Source: Collinsella sp. TM09-10AT (GTDB taxonomy: Bacteria > Actinomycetota > Coriobacteriia > Coriobacteriales > Coriobacteriaceae). From it: a stretch of 64,000 nt of DNA. The notes beneath the pieces were generated by a model that saw nothing but the letters and a program-made list of their open reading frames with translations, had not been told where the DNA came from and ran no database searches. Location of the stretch: NCBI RefSeq assembly GCF_003436275.1, contig NZ_QSOP01000005.1:70565-134564 (forward strand), in the 5' to 3' direction. Made by a program: the position numbers and the translations under genes. Positions 30,404-40,918 of this stretch are shown in pieces (within the stretch, counting starts at the first letter, position 1; each line of letters starts with the position of its first letter).

Positions 30404-31077
30404 TCAAAATCTTCTTGTCCCAAATCGGCATATAGCCTGCGCTTGCGAATGTAGCCGAGCACAGACTCGCTCGTAAGATAGCGCACGCTCATGCCGCGGG
30501 CAACTCGCTTACGAATGTTCGTCGAGCTGATCGCCAGCGCCGGAATCTGAATATAGCGCACGTCGAACGGCAGCCCCGACTCTTTGATTCGGGCACGCGC
30601 CGTATCGATATCAAAGCCCGGTCGCGTCGCCGCAATAAAGGTAGCAAGCTCAGCGATTCGCTCGGCATCATGCCAGGTCACAATATCGATAATCGCGTCG
30701 GCGCCCGTAATAAAGTAGAGCTTTACCTGCGGCGGGTAAAAGTCGCGAAGGGCATGAAGCGTATCGGCCGTATAGGTTATGCCCGGACGGTCAATCTCGA
30801 ACCGGCTCGCCAAAAAGGCCGGGTTCGCGGCGGTGGCGAGGACCGTCATGGCATAACGGTCCTCGGCAGGCGTCACCGGCTTGTCAAGCTTAAAGGCGGG
30901 AGAGCCCGCCGGCATAAAGAGCACAGCGTCCAAGTCGAGCGACTCGCGCGCCTGCTCGGCAGTCACCAGGTGCCCGTAATGAATCGGGTCGAAGGTGCCG
31001 CCCATAATGCCAAGCCGAAACTCTTTGCCCTCTTTTATGGGCAGCTCGGGCAAACCGATTCCACCGCGCAGCGACAT
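30400..31077 (-). CDS. nadD: Nicotinate-nucleotide adenylyltransferase
   Basis: NadD adenylates nicotinate mononucleotide in NAD synthesis. The nucleotidyltransferase motif GGTFDPIHYGHL and the C-terminal ISSTNIRKRVARG are diagnostic. 225 residues including about 20 N-terminal residues before the core. GGAGGG lies at the end of obgE before the ATG. Overlaps yqeK by 4 nt. Confidence 0.95.
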   Translation of the reverse strand: MSLRGGIGLPELPIKEGKEFRLGIMGGTFDPIHYGHLVTAEQARESLDLDAVLFMPAGSPAFKLDKPVTPAEDRYAMTVLATAANPAFLASRFEIDRPGITYTADTLHALRDFYPPQVKLYFITGADAIIDIVTWHDAERIAELATFIAATRPGFDIDTARARIKESGLPFDVRYIQIPALAISSTNIRKRVARGMSVRYLTSESVLGYIRKRRLYADLGQEDFE

Positions 31078-31080
31078 GGC

Positions 31081-32571
<1,491 letters not shown>

Positions 32572-32573
32572 CT

Positions 32574-32618
32574 ACAAAAAGAGGGAGACCCTTGAATCCT
32601 AAAACTCAAGTGCCTCCC
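32574..32618 (-). terminator. Intrinsic terminator between rpmA and obgE
   Basis: On the minus strand GGGAGGCACTTGA pairs with TCAAGGGTCTCCC (two mismatches) and is followed by TCTTTTTG. It ends rplU-rpmA and suggests partial read-through or a separate promoter for obgE. Confidence 0.75.
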
Positions 32619-32643
32619 ACATATGTGCTCTATGAAGGGTGAA

Positions 32644-32901
32644 TTACGCGTTCGCGAGCGGGCGTACGCTGACCCTGTGCTTGATACCCTTGTGGAACTC
32701 AACGGTACCGTCGACCAGCGCGAACAGCGTGTCGTCCTTGCCACGGCCAACGTTCTCACCCGGGTGGATGTGCGTGCCGTGCTGACGGACGAGAATCGTG
32801 CCCGTGGTTACCGTCTGGCCGGCATAGCGCTTCGTGCCAAGGCGCTGACCGCGGGAGTCACGGCCATTACGGGAGGAACCGAGTCCTTTTTTGTGTGCCA
32901 T
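32644..32901 (-). CDS. rpmA: 50S ribosomal protein L27
   Basis: L27 at the peptidyl transferase centre. 85 residues, beginning [20 protein letters not shown], with [16 protein letters not shown] in the middle. There is no Firmicutes-type cleavable N-terminal extension. Downstream of rplU as usual. Confidence 0.98.
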   Translation of the reverse strand: MAHKKGLGSSRNGRDSRGQRLGTKRYAGQTVTTGTILVRQHGTHIHPGENVGRGKDDTLFALVDGTVEFHKGIKHRVSVRPLANA

Positions 32902-32934
32902 TGTGTATACCTACTCTTTCGTTACGAGTGTAAT

Positions 32935-33309
32935 CTACTCGGCGACGGGAGCCTCGGCAACAGCCTCGGCCTCTGCCTTGACAGCCTTCTTGGCGCGGGA
33001 CGTAGCCTGGACCTTCACGATCTTCAGCTTGGTGAGCTGCTGACGGTGACCCTTCAGACGACGATAGCGCTTACGCTTGTGGAACTTGAAGACCAGCTGC
33101 TTCTCGCCCTTGAACTGCTCAACGATCTGAGCGGTAACCTTGGCCTTGGCCAGCTTGTCGGGATCGGTGACGATCTTCTTACCATCGTTGAGGAAGATGA
33201 CCGGCAGGGTGACCTTGTCGCCCTCATTGCCCTCGATCTTCTCGACGGTGATGACATCGTCGGTGGCGACCTTGTACTGCTTGCCGCCCGTGTTAACGAT
33301 TGCGTACAT
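32935..33309 (-). CDS. rplU: 50S ribosomal protein L21
   Basis: L21 of the large subunit: MYAIVNTGGKQYKV at the start and FHKRKRYRRLKGHRQ near the C-terminus. The ATG at 33309 has GAAGGG 9 nt upstream; an ATG 7 codons earlier is less likely. 124 residues, about 20 longer than the core because of an Ala/Glu tail. Confidence 0.96.
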   Translation of the reverse strand: MYAIVNTGGKQYKVATDDVITVEKIEGNEGDKVTLPVIFLNDGKKIVTDPDKLAKAKVTAQIVEQFKGEKQLVFKFHKRKRYRRLKGHRQQLTKLKIVKVQATSRAKKAVKAEAEAVAEAPVAE

Positions 33310-33351
33310 GTTTACTTGCCCTTCATGCATCAGTTAGTGCAACAGCCGAAT

Positions 33352-33380
33352 ATAGTAGCAGGCGAAAATACCCCCGTCAA
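33352..33380 (-). promoter_or_regulatory. Strong sigma-70-type promoter for rplU-rpmA
   Basis: TTGACG and TACTAT with a 17-bp spacer, about 45 nt upstream of rplU. Its -35 overlaps the end of the radical-SAM-linked gene, so the rplU unit is separately transcribed. Confidence 0.8.
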
Positions 33381-34189
33381 CGAGTATGTGGAGCAAATCC
33401 ACAAGTTCGCACAGGTATGGGGCTGACGAGTCGGCCCTCGTCGTCCTCGCATGCTTGATTCTGACGCTCGACATCGTAGGAGCAGATGGTCACGAGGTCT
33501 TGCATACCGGTGGAAACAATAGGTGCATCGACGCCCGGGGTCAAGCCCTGCAACAAAACATCAGCAGCAGAAAGCAAAATCTCCGGACGCATGGAGCCCT
33601 CGTTGTCGGCATGGGTGTCGAGCATGAGCACCAGATGGTCCGGACGCTCCCCCGCCGTGATCTCATAGCCCACCAGTGTGTGGTCAAGGTCTAAGCGCTT
33701 GCTCTTTTTGCCGCGCGCATAGTCAATACCATGACCCGCGCGCAGCGTGTCGATCGCACGACGCACCTCGTCGGCGCTCACGGGGGCTTCGGGGTCCAGG
33801 TGCAAGTCGATACGGTACGACAGACGCGTAAGCTGAGCCGTGAGCGCCGGCGTGCGCACGTCGATGTACGCCGCCTCGATGGGCGCCAGATCGGCCGGAG
33901 AGGCCGCAGCCAGGCGCCCAAACGCCTCGTCGAGCGCCACGAACTCGGTCATAAACAGGTCATACCACTCGCAGGTCGACGACGTACCAACCGGTAGCGC
34001 CGAAGAGAAGCCCACGCGCATGTGCGGAGAGAAGCCCTGCGTGACGGCATAGGGAAGTCCCGCACGGCGCACGATGCGCTCAATGGTATGGATTACTTCG
34101 AGATGGCCCAGGTACTTAAGGCGGTCGCGCTTGCCATAGCGAACACGAAGCCTAAAGAGCGAGGGGTTGTCGGTCAGGCGCTCACTCAT
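33377..34189 (-). CDS. TIGR03936 family radical-SAM-linked protein (DUF2344)
   Basis: A 270-residue protein of the DUF2344/TIGR03936 family, which is found fused or next to TIGR03960 radical SAM proteins. RVRYGKRDRLKYLGHLEVI and AVTQGFSPHMRVGFSSALPVG are the conserved parts. It overlaps the radical SAM gene by 4 nt, so both are made together. The place just upstream of rplU is conserved in other bacteria. A role in tRNA or ribosome modification is suspected but not shown. Confidence 0.88.
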   Translation of the reverse strand: MSERLTDNPSLFRLRVRYGKRDRLKYLGHLEVIHTIERIVRRAGLPYAVTQGFSPHMRVGFSSALPVGTSSTCEWYDLFMTEFVALDEAFGRLAAASPADLAPIEAAYIDVRTPALTAQLTRLSYRIDLHLDPEAPVSADEVRRAIDTLRAGHGIDYARGKKSKRLDLDHTLVGYEITAGERPDHLVLMLDTHADNEGSMRPEILLSAADVLLQGLTPGVDAPIVSTGMQDLVTICSYDVERQNQACEDDEGRLVSPIPVRTCGFAPHTR

Positions 34190-36063
34190 GCGCGATCACC
34201 CATCAATACATTCTTGGCGTGGAGCGTGGGGCAGATCCCGCAGCCGGTGCACGACGTGCGGGTGCAGTCGGGAGTCGTGACGCCCTCGAGCGAGCGACGG
34301 TACTCGCGCTCGAGGAAGCCGCGCGTGCAGCCGGGACTCACGTGCTCCCACGGCAGGCGCCAGTCCAACTCGTAGGGCAGGTGCACGAGCTCATTGAGGT
34401 CGATGCCGTTTTTGGCAGCAGCTTCCTTCCAGTTATCGAGCGAGAAATGCTCTACCCAGGCGTCAAAGCGAGAGCCCGAGCGCCAAGCATCGATGATGAC
34501 GGGCGTCATGTCACGACCGGCGCGGGACAGCGCGGCCTCGATGAGCGAGGTCTCGGCATCGTGGTAATGCACGCGGACGGCACGGTTGCGAACGCTCGTG
34601 ATAAGCAGCTTCTGGCGACGCTTGACGTCGTCGTAGTCGAGCTGCGGGCACCACTGGAACGGCGTGGCAGCCTTGGGGATAAAGACCGAAACCGAGATGG
34701 ATACCGAAATCGAGCCGCGACGAGCCTTGGGCACCACGGAACGACCGAGCTCCAGCACGTGATCGGCCAGATTGGCAATGGCTACGATGTCCTCGTCGCG
34801 CTCACCGGGAAGGCCCATCATAAAGTAGAGCTTCATGCGGTTCCAGCCGGCCTCGAAGGCCGCCTTGGCCGCACGGTCCAGGTCCTCCTCGGTCACGTTC
34901 TTGTTAATGATGTCACGCATGCGCTGACTGCCGGCCTCGGGCGCGAACGTCAGGCCGCCCTTCTTTTCGCCGGCGACCGACTCGGCCATATCCACGCCAA
35001 ACGAATCCAGGCGCTGCGACGGAATAGATACGCGAATACCCGTATCCTCCAGGCGACGGTTGAGCCTGCCGAGCACGTCGCGAATGCAGGAGTGGTCAGT
35101 CGTGGAGAGCGAGGTCAGCGACACCTCGTCATAGCCGGTCTTTTCCAGACCCTGAATCACCGACGAGACGATCTGGTCGGCCGAGCGCTCGCGCACTGGG
35201 CGATACGTCATGCCGGCCTGGCAAAAACGACAGCCGCGGGCGCAGCCGCGCAGGATCTCGATAGACAGGCGGTCGTGGACCAGCTGCGCATAGGGTACGC
35301 ACGACTGCGACAGCGGATTCGTGGCGCCGAAATCCTCGACGACGCGCTTGTAGACCACGGTCGGCGCATTCTTGCCTTCACGCGGCACGGTGTAGCCATG
35401 CGGCGAACAGGGCTCGTCGTGACGAACCTCATAGAGCGACGGCACGTAGTTGCCGGCAATGGATGCAAGCTGCTCAACAATCTGTGCGCGCGGGACTCCT
35501 TCGTCGCGCAGGCGACGATGCAGCTGGCAGGTCTCGAGCAGCGACTCCTCGCCCTCGCCGATGAGGATGGCATCGAAGAAGGCCGCGTACGGCTCGGGGT
35601 TGTACACCGAGGGGCCGCCGGCGATGATAATGGGGTCGTCCTCGGTACGGTCGGCCGCTAACAGCGGAATGCCAGCGAGGTCGAGTGCCTCAAGGAAGTT
35701 CGTCACCGCCATCTCGTGCGGCACATGCAGGCCGACGATATCAAACGAAGCGACCGGCGCTGCACCCTCGAGCGAGAGCAGCGGAATGCCTGCCTCGCGC
35801 ATAGCGTCACCCATATCGGGCCACGGCACATAGCCACGCTCGCAGGAGATGCCCTCGGCCTGGTTAAGGATGTTGTAGAGGATGGCGATACCCTGGTTGG
35901 GCAGACCAACCTCGTACACATCCGGGTAGATCAGGCAGCAACGGTAGTCGGCATCGGCCTTGGAAAGCGTGCCCCACTCGTGATCGATATAGCGACTCGG
36001 CTTTTCGACCTTGGCGAGCAACGGCTCAATTAAATGAAAACAATCTTGGTACGGAACGCGCAA
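34186..36063 (-). CDS. TIGR03960 family radical SAM protein
   Basis: A B12-binding-domain-like N-terminus (to about residue 200) precedes a radical SAM core with the cluster motif CARGCRFCQAG and, further on, LTFAPEAGSQRMRDIINKN. The last 30 residues hold another cysteine group (CTRTSCTGCGICPT), which may bind a second iron-sulfur cluster. 625 residues. Its substrate is unknown. It works as a pair with the gene that follows. Confidence 0.9.
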   Translation of the reverse strand: MRVPYQDCFHLIEPLLAKVEKPSRYIDHEWGTLSKADADYRCCLIYPDVYEVGLPNQGIAILYNILNQAEGISCERGYVPWPDMGDAMREAGIPLLSLEGAAPVASFDIVGLHVPHEMAVTNFLEALDLAGIPLLAADRTEDDPIIIAGGPSVYNPEPYAAFFDAILIGEGEESLLETCQLHRRLRDEGVPRAQIVEQLASIAGNYVPSLYEVRHDEPCSPHGYTVPREGKNAPTVVYKRVVEDFGATNPLSQSCVPYAQLVHDRLSIEILRGCARGCRFCQAGMTYRPVRERSADQIVSSVIQGLEKTGYDEVSLTSLSTTDHSCIRDVLGRLNRRLEDTGIRVSIPSQRLDSFGVDMAESVAGEKKGGLTFAPEAGSQRMRDIINKNVTEEDLDRAAKAAFEAGWNRMKLYFMMGLPGERDEDIVAIANLADHVLELGRSVVPKARRGSISVSISVSVFIPKAATPFQWCPQLDYDDVKRRQKLLITSVRNRAVRVHYHDAETSLIEAALSRAGRDMTPVIIDAWRSGSRFDAWVEHFSLDNWKEAAAKNGIDLNELVHLPYELDWRLPWEHVSPGCTRGFLEREYRRSLEGVTTPDCTRTSCTGCGICPTLHAKNVLMGDRA

Positions 36064-36073
36064 CGGAAAACCC

Positions 36074-37003
36074 CTAAGCAGCGAGATCTGATGCGTCCTG
36101 ATAGGACGCCATAGGACGGGTAGTGCCCGCGACCGTGGTCACCAGATCGCGAACGCGGGAGAACGTGGCAGTGACCACCTCGTTGGCACGGCTGTAGTCG
36201 ACATCGCGTTCGTAGAGCGAAACGAGCGCACGGCCCATGCCATAGGTGCCCGCGGCAGCAGTGAGCGCCTTGACGGCAAACCCAATATGCGGCGTCTGCT
36301 TGACGAGCGCGCGGGTGACCGCGCGGATCACAAGACCGCCGGCAAGCACGCCCGCGACCTCGTAGCCGCGCTCAGGCTTAATGCCGCGTCCAAAGACGGC
36401 AGCGAGCTCAAAGAGCATGCCCACCTGCGCCAGCGCCATAACAGGATAATCGGCGCCCGGCAAAAACACCAGTGCACCGGTCGCCATATTGGTGAGCGCG
36501 CACGAGGTGATGATACGATTAGCTGCCGCGATGCGCATAAAGGCAAAATTCGCCGCAAAAGCCGTTTCCTTGTCGGTGCGATCGAGAATCCAGCGGGCAA
36601 GCGTCTCGAGCAGATACGTCTTATCGGTTGCCGCCACCACGCCGAGCATGGGCGTGGATTCCTCGATAAACGGCACCTCCACAGCAGACTCGGCAAGCAC
36701 GCACACGGGGGCGCCGGCGATCACGAGCTCCTGCACGGCACTCTCCAAGCGGTCGGAGCCGCACGAGAGCACCAGCACCACATCGGTATCGGTCTTTGGA
36801 GCAATTCGCTCCTCCCCCAGACGCTCGACGCGCACAATGCCCGAGGTCGTCTGCGGCACAAAGGCGTCACGCACCGTCTCGGCCAGAAAGCGCGAGGCGG
36901 ACGAATCCAAATAGACCGAGACGCGCACCGGCGTATCGGAATCCTTCTTAACGGACGCGCCCATCTTAAAAGCGCGGGTCAGCTTATCTACGGGAATTTT
37001 CAT
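36074..37003 (-). CDS. DUF697/YcjF-like membrane protein
   Basis: I do not recognise a specific function. The first 150 residues look like a nucleotide-binding alpha/beta domain without a clear P-loop (VRVSVYLDSSASR, DVVLVLSCGSD). From about residue 155 a DUF697-like part follows: IAAANRIITSCALTNMATGA, then LPGADYPVMALAQVGMLFEL and several hydrophobic helices. It lies between the radical SAM pair and rodA, 18 nt after rodA, so it may be cotranscribed with the elongasome genes. Confidence 0.7.
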   Translation of the reverse strand: MKIPVDKLTRAFKMGASVKKDSDTPVRVSVYLDSSASRFLAETVRDAFVPQTTSGIVRVERLGEERIAPKTDTDVVLVLSCGSDRLESAVQELVIAGAPVCVLAESAVEVPFIEESTPMLGVVAATDKTYLLETLARWILDRTDKETAFAANFAFMRIAAANRIITSCALTNMATGALVFLPGADYPVMALAQVGMLFELAAVFGRGIKPERGYEVAGVLAGGLVIRAVTRALVKQTPHIGFAVKALTAAAGTYGMGRALVSLYERDVDYSRANEVVTATFSRVRDLVTTVAGTTRPMASYQDASDLAA

Positions 37004-37021
37004 AGCAAACCCCTCCAGCGG

Positions 37022-38248
37022 TTACGCGGCGCCCGAACGATGCCGCCATATGGATTGTACGATACCCACCGTCAGCAGCTGAATCATCATCGAAGACGAA
37101 CCGAAGCTAATAAACGGTAGCGGAATACCGGTAATCGGCATCATGCCAATGCACATGCCGATGTTTTCGAAGGTCTGGAACGCCCACATGCCAACGATGC
37201 CCACACACGATAGGCGCAAGAACAGCGACTCACACTTAAAGGCGACGCGAATCGTCGAAAAGATCAGCAGCACGTAGAGGCACAGGAGCAAAAAGGAACC
37301 GCAAAAGCCAAAGGTCTCGGATAGGAAGGCGAAGACAAAGTCGGTGTGGAACTCAGGAAGAAAGCCGCCGGCCGACTGCGTCGCATGGCCCAAACCCTTA
37401 CCAAAGAAGCCGCCCGAGCCAACGGCGATAAGCGACTGCTGCAGGTTGTAGGCATCGTCCGAATCGGCATTATCGGGGTCGATAAAGACCGTCAGGCGGT
37501 TCATCTGATACTGCTTGATGAGCACATCGTGGCCGAGCAACGAATCAAAGACCGAATCGAGCGCCAGGACGAGGGCCACCAGGCCCACAAGCAGGGCCAG
37601 GGTCGACAGCACCCATTCGCGGCGCGCACCGCTCATGCAGATGACGATGGCGCCCGAGACCAGCACGACCAGGCCCGAGCCCAGGTCGCCCATGGCAACG
37701 ACGGCCAAAAACGGGATGGACAGCATGCCGCAGAGCTTGACGTAGTCGCGAACGGTATCGATGCGGCCGTTATACTGCGAGCCAAGCGTGGCGATAAAGA
37801 AGATGGTGATGAGCTTGGCAAGCTCGACCGGCTGGAATGTCAAGCCGATACCGGGAATCTTGATCCAGCCTGTCATGCCCAGACCGCCCGTATAGGACAG
37901 ACCCGGAATCTTGGGCGAGAAGATCACGATCAGGTCGATGACGAGCAACGCCGTCGAAAAATTGGAAATACCGCGCAGATCGGTACGCCAGACGAGCACC
38001 GCAAGCACCGCGCCAATGCCAATGCCCAGCAGGTGGCGCGAGAATGAGGCGTCGGCCTTAAACTGTGACGCCGACCAAATAATGATGGCGCCATAGGCAA
38101 CGAGCGCGACGGTAGCCAGCAGCACACCGATATGCACCTTTTGGCGAAACGTACCGCGCGAGGCCGAAAGTTGCTTGTTGACGCGGTCCAGGCTGCTGCG
38201 AGAGCCGGTCTTGGTTGAACGGAACAGATCCGCCGGAGAAAAATCCAT
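37022..38248 (-). CDS. rodA: SEDS glycosyltransferase RodA
   Basis: RodA polymerises peptidoglycan glycan strands during elongation, with PBP2 as its transpeptidase partner. About ten membrane segments; signature regions are FQPVELAKLITIFFIATLG and GIPLPFISFGSSSMM near the C-terminus. 408 residues with a cytoplasmic N-terminus of about 35. GGAGG precedes the ATG. Position after the PBP gene marks it as RodA rather than FtsW. Confidence 0.95.
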   Translation of the reverse strand: MDFSPADLFRSTKTGSRSSLDRVNKQLSASRGTFRQKVHIGVLLATVALVAYGAIIIWSASQFKADASFSRHLLGIGIGAVLAVLVWRTDLRGISNFSTALLVIDLIVIFSPKIPGLSYTGGLGMTGWIKIPGIGLTFQPVELAKLITIFFIATLGSQYNGRIDTVRDYVKLCGMLSIPFLAVVAMGDLGSGLVVLVSGAIVICMSGARREWVLSTLALLVGLVALVLALDSVFDSLLGHDVLIKQYQMNRLTVFIDPDNADSDDAYNLQQSLIAVGSGGFFGKGLGHATQSAGGFLPEFHTDFVFAFLSETFGFCGSFLLLCLYVLLIFSTIRVAFKCESLFLRLSCVGIVGMWAFQTFENIGMCIGMMPITGIPLPFISFGSSSMMIQLLTVGIVQSIWRHRSGAA

Positions 38249-38257
38249 CGCAACCTC

Positions 38258-40327
38258 CTATCGAACCGAAGAATCGCCCGAGGCCGAAGAGGTATCGGGC
38301 TCGTCATAAATCACGCCGAGCACGTCGCGCACGACATGCATCGCGGTATCCGAACCACCGCCGCCCTGCTCCAGGACAGTAGCGATGACATACTTGGGAT
38401 CATCGGCCGGTGCATAGGCGCAGAACCACGCGTATTCGTCCTCGCCGCTTTTCTCGCCCGTGCCCGACTTGCCGTACACCTGCGGCGTCAGGGTGCCAAA
38501 GTGAGCCGCCAGGGACGTCGATGCCGTGTAAATCACGTCGTGCATGCCGTTGCGAACAAGAGTCAAATCCGAATCGCTGTTGATCTTGGCCTCCAGGCGC
38601 TTCTTCTTGCCCTTGCCGTTGTACTTATAGGCATCGCCGTCGCCATCGCGCGACACGGCAGACAAAAACACGTGAGGCACGTACTGTTTGCCGCCGTTGG
38701 CAAGACCCATATAGGCGCACGCCATCTGCAGGGGCGTCACCAGGATGTCGCCTTGGCCGATGGCAATGTTGGTCATATCGCCGGCATTCCACTTGCGGTC
38801 CTCGGCAGAGGCGTCGGTAAAGTACGACTCTTTCCACTCGGCATCGGGAATACGGCCCGCGCCCTCACTCGGCAGATCGATACCGCAGGTCTTGCCTAGG
38901 CCCCAGCGACGAAAGACCTCCTGCAGGCCCTCGGAATGTTGCTCGTCATAAAAGAACGCCTTGCCCATGTCGTAGAAGACGGGGTCGCACGAGTTGGCGA
39001 TACCCGACTGCAGCGTCATGGTGCCGTGGCCAGACGTCAACCAGCAGCGCTTGCCCCAAGCCTTGCCCAAGCCCGTCCAATAGCCCGTGCAGTTGGTTGT
39101 CTGTGTTGAAGTGTAGGTTCCAAACTCAAGACCGGCCAGTGCCGAAAGCGGCTTGATGGTCGAGGCCGACATGTACTGTCCGCTAATGGCGCGGTTGAGC
39201 AGCGGGTGCGAACCCTTGTCATCATTGAGCTCGGTCCACACGTCATTTGAGACGCCGCCGATAAAGACGGAAGGATCGAACTTGGGCTCGCTCGCCATGC
39301 CCAGGATCTCGCCATTGTTGGGATCGAGACACACCACAGCGCCGTTGCCGGCATTGCTGTAGCCAGTGGTCTTGGCAAGCTCGATGGCGCTCGCCAGCGC
39401 CGTCTCACAGGCCTGTTGGATCTTAAGGTCGAGCGTGAGCTTAATGTCGGAGCCGGCCTTGGCGGGCACGGCGCCGGCCTGACCGGTCACATTGCCCGAG
39501 GCATCGACCTTGACGGTCTGCTCGCCACGAATACCCTGCAGCAGGTTTTCGTAGTAGCTCTCAACACCCGCCTGGCCCACGATATCGCCCGACTGGTACG
39601 TAATCCGGCCAGCAGAAGCATCATCGTCGCCAGAGGTTTTCTTATTCTGGGCCTCAAGCTGCTCGGAGGTAATGGTGCCGGTATAGCCCAAAATGTGACA
39701 GGCCGTCTCGCCATATGGATACTGGCGCTCGGTACGCTCGGCAATCTTGACGCCCGGGAACTCGCCGGCGTGCTCCTGAATATAGGCAACCGTGGAGCGA
39801 CGGACGTCCGTCGCGATGGTATGCAGGCTCTGAGCGCCCTCGGAATTGTCCTGAATATTGCGCAGCACCGCCACGTAGGGCATACCGAGCACGTTGGCAA
39901 GATGGCGAACCAGAACCTCATCCTCGGCAAGGTCGCGGTAGGCCACGACAGCAAGTGAGGGACGGTTCTGGACAAGCGCCACGCCATTGCGGTCGAGGAT
40001 GCGGCCGCGCACAGCGGGTGTGGTAACGGTGCGCGTCTGATTGCTATTAGCCTGCTTTTCGTAATAGTCCGACGAGACCATCTGCATGCCCCACAGCTTG
40101 ACGGCAAGCGCCGCGAACATCGCGCCCACACCCGTGGTGAGGATGGAGAAGCGGCCCTTAAAGGCGGTCGCCGCGGTATTGCCCTCGCCCTCGGTGGCGC
40201 GCGGGGCCGTTCCATGCTGCGTATCGTAGGTAAAACGAGAATCGCCGCGACGCATGATGACCAGCGCGACCACGATGGCCACTACCAGCACGATACCGGC
40301 GATAATAACCGTCATCTGGGAAGACAT
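38258..40327 (-). CDS. mrdA: Penicillin-binding protein 2 (class B transpeptidase)
   Basis: The elongasome transpeptidase that crosslinks new peptidoglycan. The dimerisation domain starts near residue 90 (RTVTTPAVRGRILDRNG); the transpeptidase domain has S389-T-I-K392, an SCD motif in ANSCDPVFYD, and KSGTGEKSG. Two hydrophobic segments near the N-terminus (about 6-26 and 62-82) instead of the usual one. 689 residues. First partner of rodA in mreB-mreC-mreD-mrdA-rodA order. Confidence 0.94.
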   Translation of the reverse strand: MSSQMTVIIAGIVLVVAIVVALVIMRRGDSRFTYDTQHGTAPRATEGEGNTAATAFKGRFSILTTGVGAMFAALAVKLWGMQMVSSDYYEKQANSNQTRTVTTPAVRGRILDRNGVALVQNRPSLAVVAYRDLAEDEVLVRHLANVLGMPYVAVLRNIQDNSEGAQSLHTIATDVRRSTVAYIQEHAGEFPGVKIAERTERQYPYGETACHILGYTGTITSEQLEAQNKKTSGDDDASAGRITYQSGDIVGQAGVESYYENLLQGIRGEQTVKVDASGNVTGQAGAVPAKAGSDIKLTLDLKIQQACETALASAIELAKTTGYSNAGNGAVVCLDPNNGEILGMASEPKFDPSVFIGGVSNDVWTELNDDKGSHPLLNRAISGQYMSASTIKPLSALAGLEFGTYTSTQTTNCTGYWTGLGKAWGKRCWLTSGHGTMTLQSGIANSCDPVFYDMGKAFFYDEQHSEGLQEVFRRWGLGKTCGIDLPSEGAGRIPDAEWKESYFTDASAEDRKWNAGDMTNIAIGQGDILVTPLQMACAYMGLANGGKQYVPHVFLSAVSRDGDGDAYKYNGKGKKKRLEAKINSDSDLTLVRNGMHDVIYTASTSLAAHFGTLTPQVYGKSGTGEKSGEDEYAWFCAYAPADDPKYVIATVLEQGGGGSDTAMHVVRDVLGVIYDEPDTSSASGDSSVR

Positions 40328-40340
40328 CTACAGGCCTCCC

Positions 40341-40913
40341 CTATTTGAGCTTACGGGTCTTGGGCTTAAAGCGCATGCCCGTCTGGCGTCCGCCACGTGC
40401 GGAGAATCCATAACCGGACTGCGGCACGACGCCGGACATCAAAAACGGAATGGCAACCAGACCCGTCAGGATCGAAGACGGCAGCGCATGGCCGAAGATC
40501 GCCACGACAAAGCTCGTCTCCAAACCCATAAACAGCAAGATGATGCTGTAGATCACATTAATGACGAACGCGAAGGCGCCCACAGTGATGCCGCGCGCAC
40601 TCGGGGTACCGCCCGTCTGACCGGCAGCGCTATGCACCAGGGCAAAAGAACCCACGGTCAGCAGGAGCGACATAACGCCCACCGGCACGGCAGCGGAAAG
40701 GTCATAGAACAAGCCGCTGCAAAAACCGCACACGACGGCACGGGTCGGGTCGCCCGAGAACACGCTTAGGCACACCAGGATAATCATAAAGTTGACGCGA
40801 CCGCCCGCAATGGAGATCTGCGGTGCCAGGCCTGCCTGCAACAGCACGCACACGATGGCGGCGATTACAAACGTGCGGGAGCTCATCCCCTGCTCATGTA
40901 GATCCATGGACAT
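40341..40913 (-). CDS. mreD: Rod shape-determining protein MreD
   Basis: A small membrane protein of the elongasome, 190 residues with about five or six hydrophobic helices. Sequence similarity in this family is low, so position between mreC and PBP2 carries much of the assignment. GDPTRAVVCGFCSGLFYDLS is typical. ATG at 40913 or 40907. The C-terminal 30 residues are basic (RGGRQTGMRFKPKTRK). Confidence 0.88.
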   Translation of the reverse strand: MSMDLHEQGMSSRTFVIAAIVCVLLQAGLAPQISIAGGRVNFMIILVCLSVFSGDPTRAVVCGFCSGLFYDLSAAVPVGVMSLLLTVGSFALVHSAAGQTGGTPSARGITVGAFAFVINVIYSIILLFMGLETSFVVAIFGHALPSSILTGLVAIPFLMSGVVPQSGYGFSARGGRQTGMRFKPKTRKLK

Positions 40914-40918
40914 GCCCC

